Part shown: positions 1 through 6,194 of the stretch, one piece after another
How the letters are laid out: every line of letters starts with the position of its first letter
Position numbering within the stretch: the stretch's first letter is position 1
Source: Thermodesulfovibrio sp.
GTDB lineage: Bacteria > Nitrospirota > Thermodesulfovibrionia > Thermodesulfovibrionales > Thermodesulfovibrionaceae
DNA: 13,830 bases
Assembly: GCA_026415995.1 (NCBI GenBank)
Contig: JAOAGB010000094.1
Span: forward strand, 1 to 13,830
Direction of reading: 5' to 3'
The notes under the pieces: generated by a model
The model's input: the letters and a program-made list of their open reading frames with translations, nothing else
Told to the model about the DNA's origin: nothing
Database searches by the model: none
Translations under genes and position numbers: made by a program

Positions 1-869
1 CCAGCCCTTCTTTTAATGTTTGCATAATTTATTAAGAGTTCTCCTATTCTTTGATCATTTGATTTAACATAAGTTTGCAGTTCCCTTTCGAAAGTAGCAA
101 AATCTTTAGCCCTCAGCAGAGACCTACCTCTCCAATAGTAATCATTAATCTTTTTAAAAATTGAAGCGCTTTCTTCGTATTTTTTTTGCATGAAAAGACT
201 GTATCCAAGTATGGAAAGAATCTCCTCGTTTATTTTATTTTTTGATTTTGCTAAGGCTTCTCTAAGATATTTCTCAGATTTTTTAAACATATAGGAATTA
301 TTTAGTGCTTTAGATTTTTTTATCAAATCTTCTACTGTTATATTTTCATTATCAAGTTCTGTCTCTGCTTTGTCGGCAAAAGGTGAGGCAGTAATAAAGA
401 TTTCTTTAAATAATTTCCTTGCTTTGTCTTTTTGGTCTTTTTCTTTTAAATATTGAGCATATTCAAATTTAGTTTCAATGTCATCGGGATACTCACTTAT
501 ATAAGATTGATAAGCTGAGACAATATCTGAACTATTAATCTTTTTTAATATAACTATCTCATGTTTTCTTACATCTTTCATTATTGGAGAAAAGGAATAG
601 TTCTTCTTAATTTCATTTAAATCTGCAAGTGATTCAGAGTATTTGCCCATTTCTGTATAAGCTCTTGCACGCCAAAAAAGAATGTAATCTCCTATTTCCT
701 TAAATTCTGATAGAGCCTTTGTTAAACTTTTCTCTGCATTGATGAAATTACCCAAATCTAATTCTTTTTTACCTAAAATTAAATAATCTAAGGAAGAAAG
801 ATTGGATAAAGTAGAGGATGGGAAAATAAACAATATCAAAAAAGCTATTAATAAAAATATCTTTTTCAT
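1..869 (-). CDS. Secreted TPR-like protein, probable N-terminal part of a soluble lytic transglycosylase (partial, runs off left edge)
   Basis: I translated this frame by hand from an ATG at 869-867; it stays open to the window edge, giving 289 residues with no stop. Residues 1-22 or so (MKKIFLLIAFLILFIF...) form a signal peptide or N-terminal anchor, so the product is exported. The rest is helical and rich in Lys, Glu, Leu and Ala, with degenerate tetratricopeptide-like units (WRARAYTEMGKYSESL; LGYSLFMQKKYEESASIF). An ASPFADKAE segment follows a YPDD turn, as in the alpha-superhelical N-terminal region of Slt-type lytic transglycosylases. The catalytic SLT domain would lie beyond the window, so the enzymatic assignment is an inference; another periplasmic TPR protein is the main alternative. 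Its ATG overlaps the aroC stop as ATGA, so it is probably translationally coupled to aroC and last in the nrdJ-flavin reductase-aroC transcript seen here. Confidence 0.72.
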   Translation of the reverse strand, partial: MKKIFLLIAFLILFIFPSSTLSNLSSLDYLILGKKELDLGNFINAEKSLTKALSEFKEIGDYILFWRARAYTEMGKYSESLADLNEIKKNYSFSPIMKDVRKHEIVILKKINSSDIVSAYQSYISEYPDDIETKFEYAQYLKEKDQKDKARKLFKEIFITASPFADKAETELDNENITVEDLIKKSKALNNSYMFKKSEKYLREALAKSKNKINEEILSILGYSLFMQKKYEESASIFKKINDYYWRGRSLLRAKDFATFERELQTYVKSNDQRIGELLINYANIKRRA

Positions 870-2035
870 CTTTCCATTATTTTTTTATTATAAAAATCAT
901 AACTTGTCTTAATCTCCGTCATACTGTCACCACCAAATTTTTCAAGAAATGCTTTAGCAATACACCATGCAAGCACAGACTCTCCAATAACGCTTGCAGC
1001 AGCAACAGCACATATATCAGAACGTTCATAGGCTGCCTCAACTGATTCCTTAGTAAGGATATCTACAGACCTAAGAGGTTTTCTTAATGTAGGTATAGGC
1101 TTCATTGTAGCCTTTACAATAATGGGCATTCCATTTGACATGCCTCCTTCTATGCCACCCATATGATTTGTTTTTCTATAAAATTTTTTATCATAAAAGA
1201 TCTCATCCATTAATTTTGAACCATATTCACTACCAAGATTTACTCCATCTCCGATTTCAACTGCTTTTATAGCCTGAATGCTCATAATTGCTCCAGCTAT
1301 TATCCCATCAAGTTTCCTATCCCAATGAACATAACTACCAAGTCCTACAGGTACATTAACCGCAAACACTATAAAGGTTCCTCCCACGCTATCACCATCC
1401 TTAATAGCCCTTTCAATGACTTTAATCATTTGCTCCTCTGTATCAGAAAAAGGACATCTTACCTTTGACTTATTAGCATTTTCATTGAGTAATAAAAGGC
1501 TTTCTTCATTTAATTGAAAGGTATTAATATCAACACTTGCAGAGCCTATTCTTATTACAAAACTACCAATATCAATATTGAATTCCTTCAAAAATTGTTT
1601 AGCTAAAGCACCTATGGCAACACGCATTGCCGTTTCTCTTGCTGAAGATCGTTCTAAAACATTTCTTATATCTAAATGATTATATTTAATTATGCCCGGT
1701 AAATCTGCATGCCCTGGTCTTGGTTTTGTTACAGGTTGTATGGAAGATTCAAAATAGGGATCTTCATTCATGGCTTTTTCCCAATTTTGCCAATCTCTAT
1801 TTTTTATAAAAAGAGTTATAGGAGACCCTAAGGTTTTTCCCCATCTTATTCCTGATAGAATTTCCACTTCATCGGATTCTATCTTCATTCTTCCGCCTCT
1901 TCCATATCCTCCTTGCCTTCTTTTAAGTTCATTGTTGATGAATTCTTTAGAAATTGCTAAACCTGAAGGCATGCCTTCTATAATTCCTATAAGTCCTTTT
2001 CCGTGAGATTCTCCAGCAGTAAGAAATCTTAGCAT
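866..2035 (-). CDS. aroC: Chorismate synthase
   Basis: This enzyme converts 5-enolpyruvylshikimate-3-phosphate to chorismate, the last shikimate-pathway step, in the cytoplasm. It needs reduced FMN although there is no net redox change. At 389 residues it has the usual family length and all signatures: AGESHG near the start with His11, GGYGRGGR at 42-49, RPGHADL with His109, RSSARETAMRVA around 129-140, GGIEGGMSNG in the middle, and AAASVIGES near the end. His11 and His109 correspond to the two catalytic histidines of the family. No residue looks missing. The start is fixed by MLRFLTAGESHG, the canonical N-terminus, although only a short AAGG lies just upstream. It lies 41 nt downstream of a flavin reductase-like gene and overlaps the next gene by 4 nt, consistent with an operon. 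Bacterial chorismate synthases are usually monofunctional and rely on another protein to reduce FMN, which makes the upstream neighbour notable. Confidence 0.98.
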   Translation of the reverse strand: MLRFLTAGESHGKGLIGIIEGMPSGLAISKEFINNELKRRQGGYGRGGRMKIESDEVEILSGIRWGKTLGSPITLFIKNRDWQNWEKAMNEDPYFESSIQPVTKPRPGHADLPGIIKYNHLDIRNVLERSSARETAMRVAIGALAKQFLKEFNIDIGSFVIRIGSASVDINTFQLNEESLLLLNENANKSKVRCPFSDTEEQMIKVIERAIKDGDSVGGTFIVFAVNVPVGLGSYVHWDRKLDGIIAGAIMSIQAIKAVEIGDGVNLGSEYGSKLMDEIFYDKKFYRKTNHMGGIEGGMSNGMPIIVKATMKPIPTLRKPLRSVDILTKESVEAAYERSDICAVAAASVIGESVLAWCIAKAFLEKFGGDSMTEIKTSYDFYNKKIMER

Positions 2036-2076
2036 AGCCTTATTTTATAAAATCTCTCTCTTTTTTTTCATCTTGA

Positions 2077-2592
2077 TTAGAAATAAACAATTTTTCTTCC
2101 ACCAAGATGCATTGGAACAGATTCTGATATCCATAAATTTTTTACAAAATATTTTTCCTCAACGCTACTTTTCAAAACATCTGCTAAAAAGGCATAACAC
2201 TCACCAGCATCAATAGCTGATTGAACTTTACACTCTAAAAAGCCTATGCATCCTTCTATTAATGGAGCAGAAATTGTGTGTGCCTTAAAAATTTTCAGAC
2301 CTGCTTCCTTAAATTTATCCGCTTTTCTTCCTGATTTAGAGCCACAAATCCATATTGCCTTTTCCATACTTTTTTGAGGAATATTTATGGCAAACTCTCC
2401 AGTTTCCAAAATTAACTCTGCTGTATAGTGTTCTTTTGATACACAAACTATTATTTTCGGTGGTTCCTCTGAGGCTGGAGTGGCCCAGGCACAGGACATT
2501 ACATTAATCCTACCATTTTTACCAACCGAGGTAAGAAAAAAAACAATCTTTGGATGGAGTAACCTATAAAAATTTTCCGACAAATTTTTCAT
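2077..2592 (-). CDS. Flavin reductase-like (flavoredoxin-type) FMN-binding split-barrel protein
   Basis: The 171-residue protein matches the flavin reductase-like domain family, a split beta-barrel that binds FMN. Typical pieces are an N-terminal strand ending in TSVGKNGRINVM, the SCAWATPASEEPPKI segment, a GEFAINIP stretch after a helix, ADKFKEAGL, the LIEGCIGFLECKV strand, and GECYAFLADV towards the end. Members serve as NAD(P)H:flavin reductases or, in sulfate reducers, as flavoredoxin electron carriers; I cannot tell which from sequence. A strong Shine-Dalgarno (GGAGGAGGT, 2606-2598) sits five bases before the ATG and fixes the start. It lies 31 nt after nrdJ and 41 nt before aroC on the same strand, so co-transcription is likely. 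A role in supplying reduced FMN to chorismate synthase is my inference from position. Confidence 0.87.
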   Translation of the reverse strand: MKNLSENFYRLLHPKIVFFLTSVGKNGRINVMSCAWATPASEEPPKIIVCVSKEHYTAELILETGEFAINIPQKSMEKAIWICGSKSGRKADKFKEAGLKIFKAHTISAPLIEGCIGFLECKVQSAIDAGECYAFLADVLKSSVEEKYFVKNLWISESVPMHLGGRKIVYF

Positions 2593-2597
2593 TTTAT

Positions 2598-2606
2598 ACC
2601 TCCTCC
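2598..2606 (-). promoter_or_regulatory. Strong ribosome binding site of the flavin reductase-like gene
   Basis: On the minus strand this reads GGAGGAGGT, close to the full anti-16S complement, and ends five bases before the ATG at 2592-2590. It confirms that start and suggests the gene is translated strongly even though it lies second in its cluster. Confidence 0.85.
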
Positions 2607-2623
2607 ATAAAAATTAATTTTCA

Positions 2624-4378
2624 TCACACTACATCATGAAATCTTGTTACTCGAGGCATTCTTCCCTTAACTTCACAACACTCTGAAAGATGAGCATCAC
2701 TTACCTTAATAAGCGTTCCTCTTTTAGACCCATATCTAAAAACTGTTATTCCCTTAAGTCCCTTTTTATAGGCAATTAAAAATATTTTTGCCACCTCTTC
2801 CTTTTTTGTTCTCTCTGCAAGATTTATCGTTTTAGACACGGCATTATCGGTATATTTCTGAAAGGATGCTTGCATTTCAATGTGTTGCTCAGGTGTTATC
2901 TCAAGTGCTGTTTTAAAAAGAGTTTTAATTTTTGAGGAAATTCCCTTTATTCCTCTCAAGGTACCCCTTTTTCTAATTTCTTCGATAAAATTTTCACTAT
3001 AAAAACCTTCATTTTTAGCAATTTCAATTAAATATTTATTAATTATCTCAAATTCTCTATCAAGGATCCTCTGCTTATAGGCAAGTAAAAAATATGGTTC
3101 TATTCCACTTGAACAATCAGCAATTATAGATATAGTTCCCGTTGGTGCTATTGTTGTGGTGGTAGCGTTTCTCATTGGCATTCCCCTTTTATCCCATACT
3201 GAGCCTTTAAAATTAGGAAAAGTTCCTCTTTTCTGAGCAAGCTCAAAGGATGCTTCATGGGACTTATCTCTTATAAATTTCATAACTTGTTCGGCTAAGG
3301 TAAAGGCTTTCTTGTGATTATAAGGGATCATTAACTCTATCAGGCAATCAGCCCATCCCATTATGCCAAGTCCTATTTTTCTATTTCCTTTATGCATTCT
3401 TTCAACCTCGGGCACAGGATAATTAGTAACATCAATTGCGTCATCAAGAAATCTCGTGGCAAGCTTAACATCCTGACCTAAAAGATCAAAATTAATTTTT
3501 CCATCTATTACATATTTTGATAAATTTATTGAACCAAGAATACATGCCTCATAAGGTAAAAGTGGTTGTTCTCCACAGGGATTTGTGCAATCTATAATTC
3601 CTAAATCTGGAGTAGGATTATATTTATTTATCGTATCAATAAATATAATTCCTGGGTCTCCTACTTCCCAAGCAGCTTCAACTATTTCATTAAAAACTTC
3701 CTTTGCCTTTACTTTTCTCACTACCTCACCATTTCTTGGATTTATAAGAGGAAAATATTCATCTTTAAAAAGGGCTTCCATAAAAAAATCTGTAATTGCA
3801 ACAGAAATATTGAAATTACTAAGATTTTCAATGCGTTTCACCCTTATAAATTCAATAATATCAGGATGGTCAATCCTCAAAATTCCCATGTTTGCACCTC
3901 TTCTTGCACCACCCTGTTTTATGATATCTGAAGCTTTATCAAATATTTTCATGAAAGACACGGGTCCACTTGCTATACCTCCTGTGGAACGAACAATATC
4001 GCCTTTAGGTCTCAAATTTGAAAAATTAAAACCTGTGCCTCCACCACTTTGAAGAATAAGAGCTGTATCCATTAATGTTTTAAATATGGACTCAATTGAA
4101 TCCTCTATAGGAAGCACAAAACAAGCAGCAAGCTGAGCCTTTGCTTTACCTGCATTCATCAAAGCTGGTGAATTTGGTAGAAATCTTAAATTACTAATCA
4201 TATCAAAAAATTTATCTGACCATTCTGAGGGATTTTCTCCATAAAATTCTTCGGCCTTGCTGATATAATCTGCCACCCTGTGGAAAAGTCCATCAGGATT
4301 TTCTATAATCTGTCCTTTTTCGTTTTTTAATAAATATCTTATCTCAAGAACTGTCTTTGCTCTATCACTTAAATTCAT
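2624..4378 (-). CDS. nrdJ: Adenosylcobalamin-dependent (class II) ribonucleoside-diphosphate reductase
   Basis: This enzyme reduces ribonucleotides to deoxyribonucleotides with a radical generated from adenosylcobalamin, without oxygen. The 584-residue sequence has the class II barrel landmarks: NSPALMNAG (69-77), a Cys in LAACFVLP (Cys86), SGGGTGFNFS (111-120), GGARRGANMG (156-165), the NPCGE motif (Asn266, Cys268, Glu270) carrying the expected thiyl-radical Cys, and Cys279 eleven residues on, matching the spacing in Thermotoga NrdJ. Cys86 and Cys279 should be the active-site redox pair. The TTTTIAPTGTIS loop is also present. There is no N-terminal ATP-cone and no long C-terminal extension; the tail holds adjacent cysteines (Cys567-Cys568) and ends soon after, at tandem TGATGA stops. 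No clear Shine-Dalgarno precedes the ATG. It is the first gene of the leftward cluster and diverges from yacG. Confidence 0.95.
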   Translation of the reverse strand: MNLSDRAKTVLEIRYLLKNEKGQIIENPDGLFHRVADYISKAEEFYGENPSEWSDKFFDMISNLRFLPNSPALMNAGKAKAQLAACFVLPIEDSIESIFKTLMDTALILQSGGGTGFNFSNLRPKGDIVRSTGGIASGPVSFMKIFDKASDIIKQGGARRGANMGILRIDHPDIIEFIRVKRIENLSNFNISVAITDFFMEALFKDEYFPLINPRNGEVVRKVKAKEVFNEIVEAAWEVGDPGIIFIDTINKYNPTPDLGIIDCTNPCGEQPLLPYEACILGSINLSKYVIDGKINFDLLGQDVKLATRFLDDAIDVTNYPVPEVERMHKGNRKIGLGIMGWADCLIELMIPYNHKKAFTLAEQVMKFIRDKSHEASFELAQKRGTFPNFKGSVWDKRGMPMRNATTTTIAPTGTISIIADCSSGIEPYFLLAYKQRILDREFEIINKYLIEIAKNEGFYSENFIEEIRKRGTLRGIKGISSKIKTLFKTALEITPEQHIEMQASFQKYTDNAVSKTINLAERTKKEEVAKIFLIAYKKGLKGITVFRYGSKRGTLIKVSDAHLSECCEVKGRMPRVTRFHDVV

Positions 4379-4437
4379 TAACTATAGTCTATCATATTCA
4401 GTTGCAACTTTAGGATAGGAAAAATTAAAATTATAGC
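4379..4437. promoter_or_regulatory. Divergent nrdJ/yacG promoter region with palindromes
   Basis: These 59 nt separate two divergent starts. A perfect 10-bp palindrome AGTTGCAACT (4400-4409) lies near the middle and an 8-bp palindrome ACTATAGT (4381-4388) sits beside the nrdJ start. Rightward, TTGCAA (4402-4407) and TAAAAT (4426-4431) are spaced by 18 nt, with ATG following after six bases. Leftward, TATGAT (4396-4391) or TATAGT (4386-4381) could be the -10. Neither gene has a convincing Shine-Dalgarno here. That promoters lie here is likely from geometry; the exact elements are inferred by eye. Confidence 0.45.
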
Positions 4438-4656
4438 ATGAAAATTAAATGCCCCGTTTGTGGTAAACTTGCTGACTATGAAAACAATCATTGGAGACCA
4501 TTTTGCTCAAAAAATTGTAAAGTTATTGATCTATGGAACTGGTTTCATGAATACTATTCAATAAAGATTGAAGAAATTGATGAAAAAATAAAATCCGAGG
4601 AGGAAGAAAATGATAAAACTCACAGTTTGTGGCGCAGCAGGAAGAATGGGCAGTAG
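4438..4656 (+). CDS. yacG: YacG-family zinc-binding protein (DNA gyrase inhibitor family)
   Basis: The 72-residue protein has the YacG zinc-finger layout: CPVCG at the N-terminus (Cys5, Cys8), then RPFCSKNCKVIDLWNW (Cys23, Cys27), which closely follows the family RPFCS-x2-C-x-lIDL pattern. The E. coli homologue binds GyrB and inhibits gyrase; whether that applies here is not shown by sequence. The C-terminal part is acidic (IKSEEEEND) and the last 15 or so codons overlap dapB in another reading frame, so those residues are probably unconstrained. The Shine-Dalgarno for dapB lies within this gene, implying translational coupling. Its own start lacks a clear Shine-Dalgarno: the nearest is AGGA some 17-20 nt upstream, and a -10-like TAAAAT ends six bases before the ATG, so its mRNA may be leaderless or nearly so. 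Confidence 0.86.
   Translation: MKIKCPVCGKLADYENNHWRPFCSKNCKVIDLWNWFHEYYSIKIEEIDEKIKSEEEENDKTHSLWRSRKNGQ
4597..4606 (+). promoter_or_regulatory. dapB ribosome binding site inside yacG
   Basis: GAGGAGGAAG lies within the yacG coding sequence. Its AGGAGG core (4598-4603) is six bases before the dapB ATG at 4610. It fixes the dapB start and shows that dapB translation begins before yacG ends. Confidence 0.8.
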
Positions 4657-5413
4657 AATTATTGCCCTTTCTAAGGAATATGAAGAATTAAAACTTGTAG
4701 GTGCTATTGAATCTAAAACTAATCCTAAAATAGGTTCTGATGCAGGAGTAGTTGCAGGAATTGGACCATTAGGAGTAGAAATAATGGCTGACCTAAAAAA
4801 AATAATTAAAAACACTGACGTTGTTGTAAATTTTACATCACCTGAAGCTACCTTGGAACATCTTGAAATTGTTAAAAAATCAAAAAAACCAATAGTAATA
4901 GGTACTACAGGATTTAGTAATGAACAAATATTGAAAATTCAGAAAATATCAAAGGAAATACCTATAGTTCTCTCACCCAATATGAGCATTGGTGTTAATC
5001 TTTTATTTAAAATTCTGAAGGATGTGGCAAAGGTTCTTGGAGACGATTATGATGTGGAAATCGTAGAAGCTCATCATAGGATGAAAAAAGATGCTCCCAG
5101 TGGAACAGCCATAAAAATGGCTAAAGTAATTGCAGAAGCCTTAGGAAGAAATTTTGATGAAGTAGCTGTTTATGCAAGAAAAGGAATAATTGGTGAGAGA
5201 ACGAAAAAAGAAATCGGAATTCAAACAGTTAGAGCAGGAGATATTGTGGGAGAGCATACAGTTATGTTTGGAGGATTAGGAGAAAGAATAGAAATAACGC
5301 ATAAAGCATCAAGTAGAGATACATTTGCAAGAGGAGCCCTAAAGGCAGCCATATGGCTTTATGGTAAACCTGCAGGATTTTATGATATGGGAGATGTACT
5401 CGGAATAAAATAG
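4610..5413 (+). CDS. dapB: 4-hydroxy-tetrahydrodipicolinate reductase
   Basis: DapB reduces the dihydrodipicolinate-type intermediate to tetrahydrodipicolinate with NAD(P)H, in the pathway to diaminopimelate and lysine. The 267 residues match the family length. The N-terminal Rossmann motif GAAGRMGSRI (8-17) binds the nucleotide; NFTSPEAT (74-81) and GTTGFS (98-103) follow; SPNMSIGVN (122-130) precedes the substrate domain. EAHHRMKKDAPSGTA (153-167) carries the catalytic His155 and Lys159, equivalent to His159/Lys163 of E. coli. The C-terminal GGLGERIEITHKASSRDTFA segment is also typical. The start follows a strong Shine-Dalgarno within yacG, which it overlaps by 47 nt. A hairpin follows the stop. 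Its diaminopimelate product feeds peptidoglycan, matching the cell-wall gene further right, though there is no direct operon link. Confidence 0.98.
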   Translation: MIKLTVCGAAGRMGSRIIALSKEYEELKLVGAIESKTNPKIGSDAGVVAGIGPLGVEIMADLKKIIKNTDVVVNFTSPEATLEHLEIVKKSKKPIVIGTTGFSNEQILKIQKISKEIPIVLSPNMSIGVNLLFKILKDVAKVLGDDYDVEIVEAHHRMKKDAPSGTAIKMAKVIAEALGRNFDEVAVYARKGIIGERTKKEIGIQTVRAGDIVGEHTVMFGGLGERIEITHKASSRDTFARGALKAAIWLYGKPAGFYDMGDVLGIK

Positions 5414-5418
5414 AAAAT

Positions 5419-5446
5419 GGGGAGGATACCCCTCCCCTTCCTTTTA
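5419..5446. terminator. Bidirectional hairpin terminator between dapB and the erythrin gene
   Basis: A perfect 7-bp GC-rich stem (GGGGAGG at 5419-5425, CCTCCCC at 5431-5437) encloses a 5-nt loop. Rightward it is followed by TTCCTTTTAT; leftward by ATTTTCTATTTTATT, a better U-run. It sits between two converging stop codons (dapB ends at 5413, erythrin ends at 5444), the expected place for a shared intrinsic terminator. The leftward U-run falls inside the dapB end. Confidence 0.8.
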
Positions 5447-5929
5447 TCCTTCCACAATTGAAAACTCTTTCCACATGAACCAATTACCAGTATCTTTCAT
5501 AAAGTTATATGTTTCTGAGAAAATTTTATAATGCTGCTCTTCTTCAAAAATTAATCTTTCAAAAAGTTTCTTTTCCTTTTCTGTAGTTACTTCATTTATA
5601 ACTTTTTTATAAAACTCTATGCCTTCCTTTTCCATGTCCATAGCGATTCTAAAAGCCTCAAGGTCATCAGAAAGAGCTTTAACTCTTTCCATCATTTTAT
5701 CTTTCATCTCTTCAAATATTGTTTTGACTGTTTTTATAGGATTAGCCTCTTTAATTGTAAGTTCAATTCCTTTAAGTACCTCTTCTATCATTTTTATGTG
5801 ATTTTTTTCATCCTCTGCTATAGTAAGGAACATTTTTTTTCCTACGGGATGAGAAACCTTCCCAGAAGCTTCTGTATAAAACTTTACTGCGTCTGTTTCC
5901 ATCTTTAAAGCAATTTCAACTGATTTCAT
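5444..5929 (-). CDS. Ferritin-like diiron erythrin (rubrerythrin family, lacking its own rubredoxin domain)
   Basis: The 161-residue all-helical protein has two tandem half-repeats, each giving carboxylate and histidine ligands for a diiron centre: Glu11 in KMETDAVKFY with E41-K-N-H44, then a Glu in MDMEKEGIEFY with the ExxH of FEEEQHYKIF. This is the four-helix ferritin-like fold of rubrerythrins, which reduce hydrogen peroxide in anaerobes. Classical rubrerythrins carry a C-terminal rubredoxin domain; here the chain ends just after the fourth helix with no CxxC. A free rubredoxin gene ends 13 nt upstream on the same strand and is probably its electron donor. An AGGAGG overlapping the rubredoxin stop supports the start. 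A role in peroxide defence is inferred; iron storage or another diiron function is possible. Confidence 0.86.
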   Translation of the reverse strand: MKSVEIALKMETDAVKFYTEASGKVSHPVGKKMFLTIAEDEKNHIKMIEEVLKGIELTIKEANPIKTVKTIFEEMKDKMMERVKALSDDLEAFRIAMDMEKEGIEFYKKVINEVTTEKEKKLFERLIFEEEQHYKIFSETYNFMKDTGNWFMWKEFSIVEG

Positions 5930-5942
5930 GTAATCCTCCTAA

Positions 5943-6104
5943 TTAATCCTCTGGTTCAAACATGTCCTTTGTAGCACCGCATACAGGACAATTCCAAGTA
6001 TCAGGTAGATTTTCAAAGGATGTTCCAGGTGCTATTCCATTGTCAGGGTCTCCCTGTGCTGGGTCATAAACATAACCACATACACTACATTTGTACTTTT
6101 TCAT
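5943..6104 (-). CDS. Rubredoxin
   Basis: A hand translation from the ATG at 6104-6102 to the TAA at 5945-5943 gives 53 residues, the standard rubredoxin length. It contains both Cys knuckles, KCSVCGYVYDP (Cys6, Cys9) and WNCPVCGATKD (Cys39, Cys42), which bind one Fe. The family GDP-x-NGIAPGT turn and the PDTWNCP segment are also present. Rubredoxins are one-electron carriers in the cytoplasm of anaerobes. A strong Shine-Dalgarno (AAAGGAGG, 6118-6111) precedes the start. It is the first gene of a two-gene unit with the erythrin, so it likely passes electrons to the diiron protein. It was too short for a simple length cut-off but is unmistakable. Confidence 0.97.
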   Translation of the reverse strand: MKKYKCSVCGYVYDPAQGDPDNGIAPGTSFENLPDTWNCPVCGATKDMFEPED

Positions 6105-6139
6105 ATTATGCCTCCTTTAATAAAGGTTAAATTAAAATT

Positions 6140-6169
6140 ATTATAAACTAATTTATTTCAATTTATCAA
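6140..6169 (-). promoter_or_regulatory. Probable sigma70-type promoter of the rubredoxin-erythrin operon
   Basis: On the minus strand, TTGATA (6169-6164) and a perfect TATAAT (6145-6140) are separated by 18 nt, about 36 nt before the rubredoxin ATG. This leaves a short leader with a strong Shine-Dalgarno. The surrounding sequence is very AT-rich, so chance matches are easier, but the fit and position are good. No clear operator palindrome was seen. Confidence 0.6.
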
Positions 6170-6178
6170 AATCTATCA

Positions 6179-6187
6179 TGTTATAAT
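6179..6187 (+). promoter_or_regulatory. Extended -10 promoter of the PBP gene, predicting a leaderless mRNA
   Basis: TGTTATAAT is a perfect extended -10 element (TG-n-TATAAT). Its last base is eight before the A of the PBP start codon at 6195, so transcription should start at about 6194-6195. There is no Shine-Dalgarno before that ATG. Extended -10 promoters do not need a good -35, and none is evident. Confidence 0.6.
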
Positions 6188-6194
6188 AAAATTT

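Noticed and set aside
3585..4052. A 155-codon open frame on the plus strand
   Set aside because: It lies entirely antisense within nrdJ, whose protein is clearly conserved; its translation resembles no family and has no ribosome site.
4379..4437. Cobalamin riboswitch upstream of the B12-dependent reductase
   Set aside because: The gap is only 59 nt and has no B12-box-like sequence, far too short for the aptamer.
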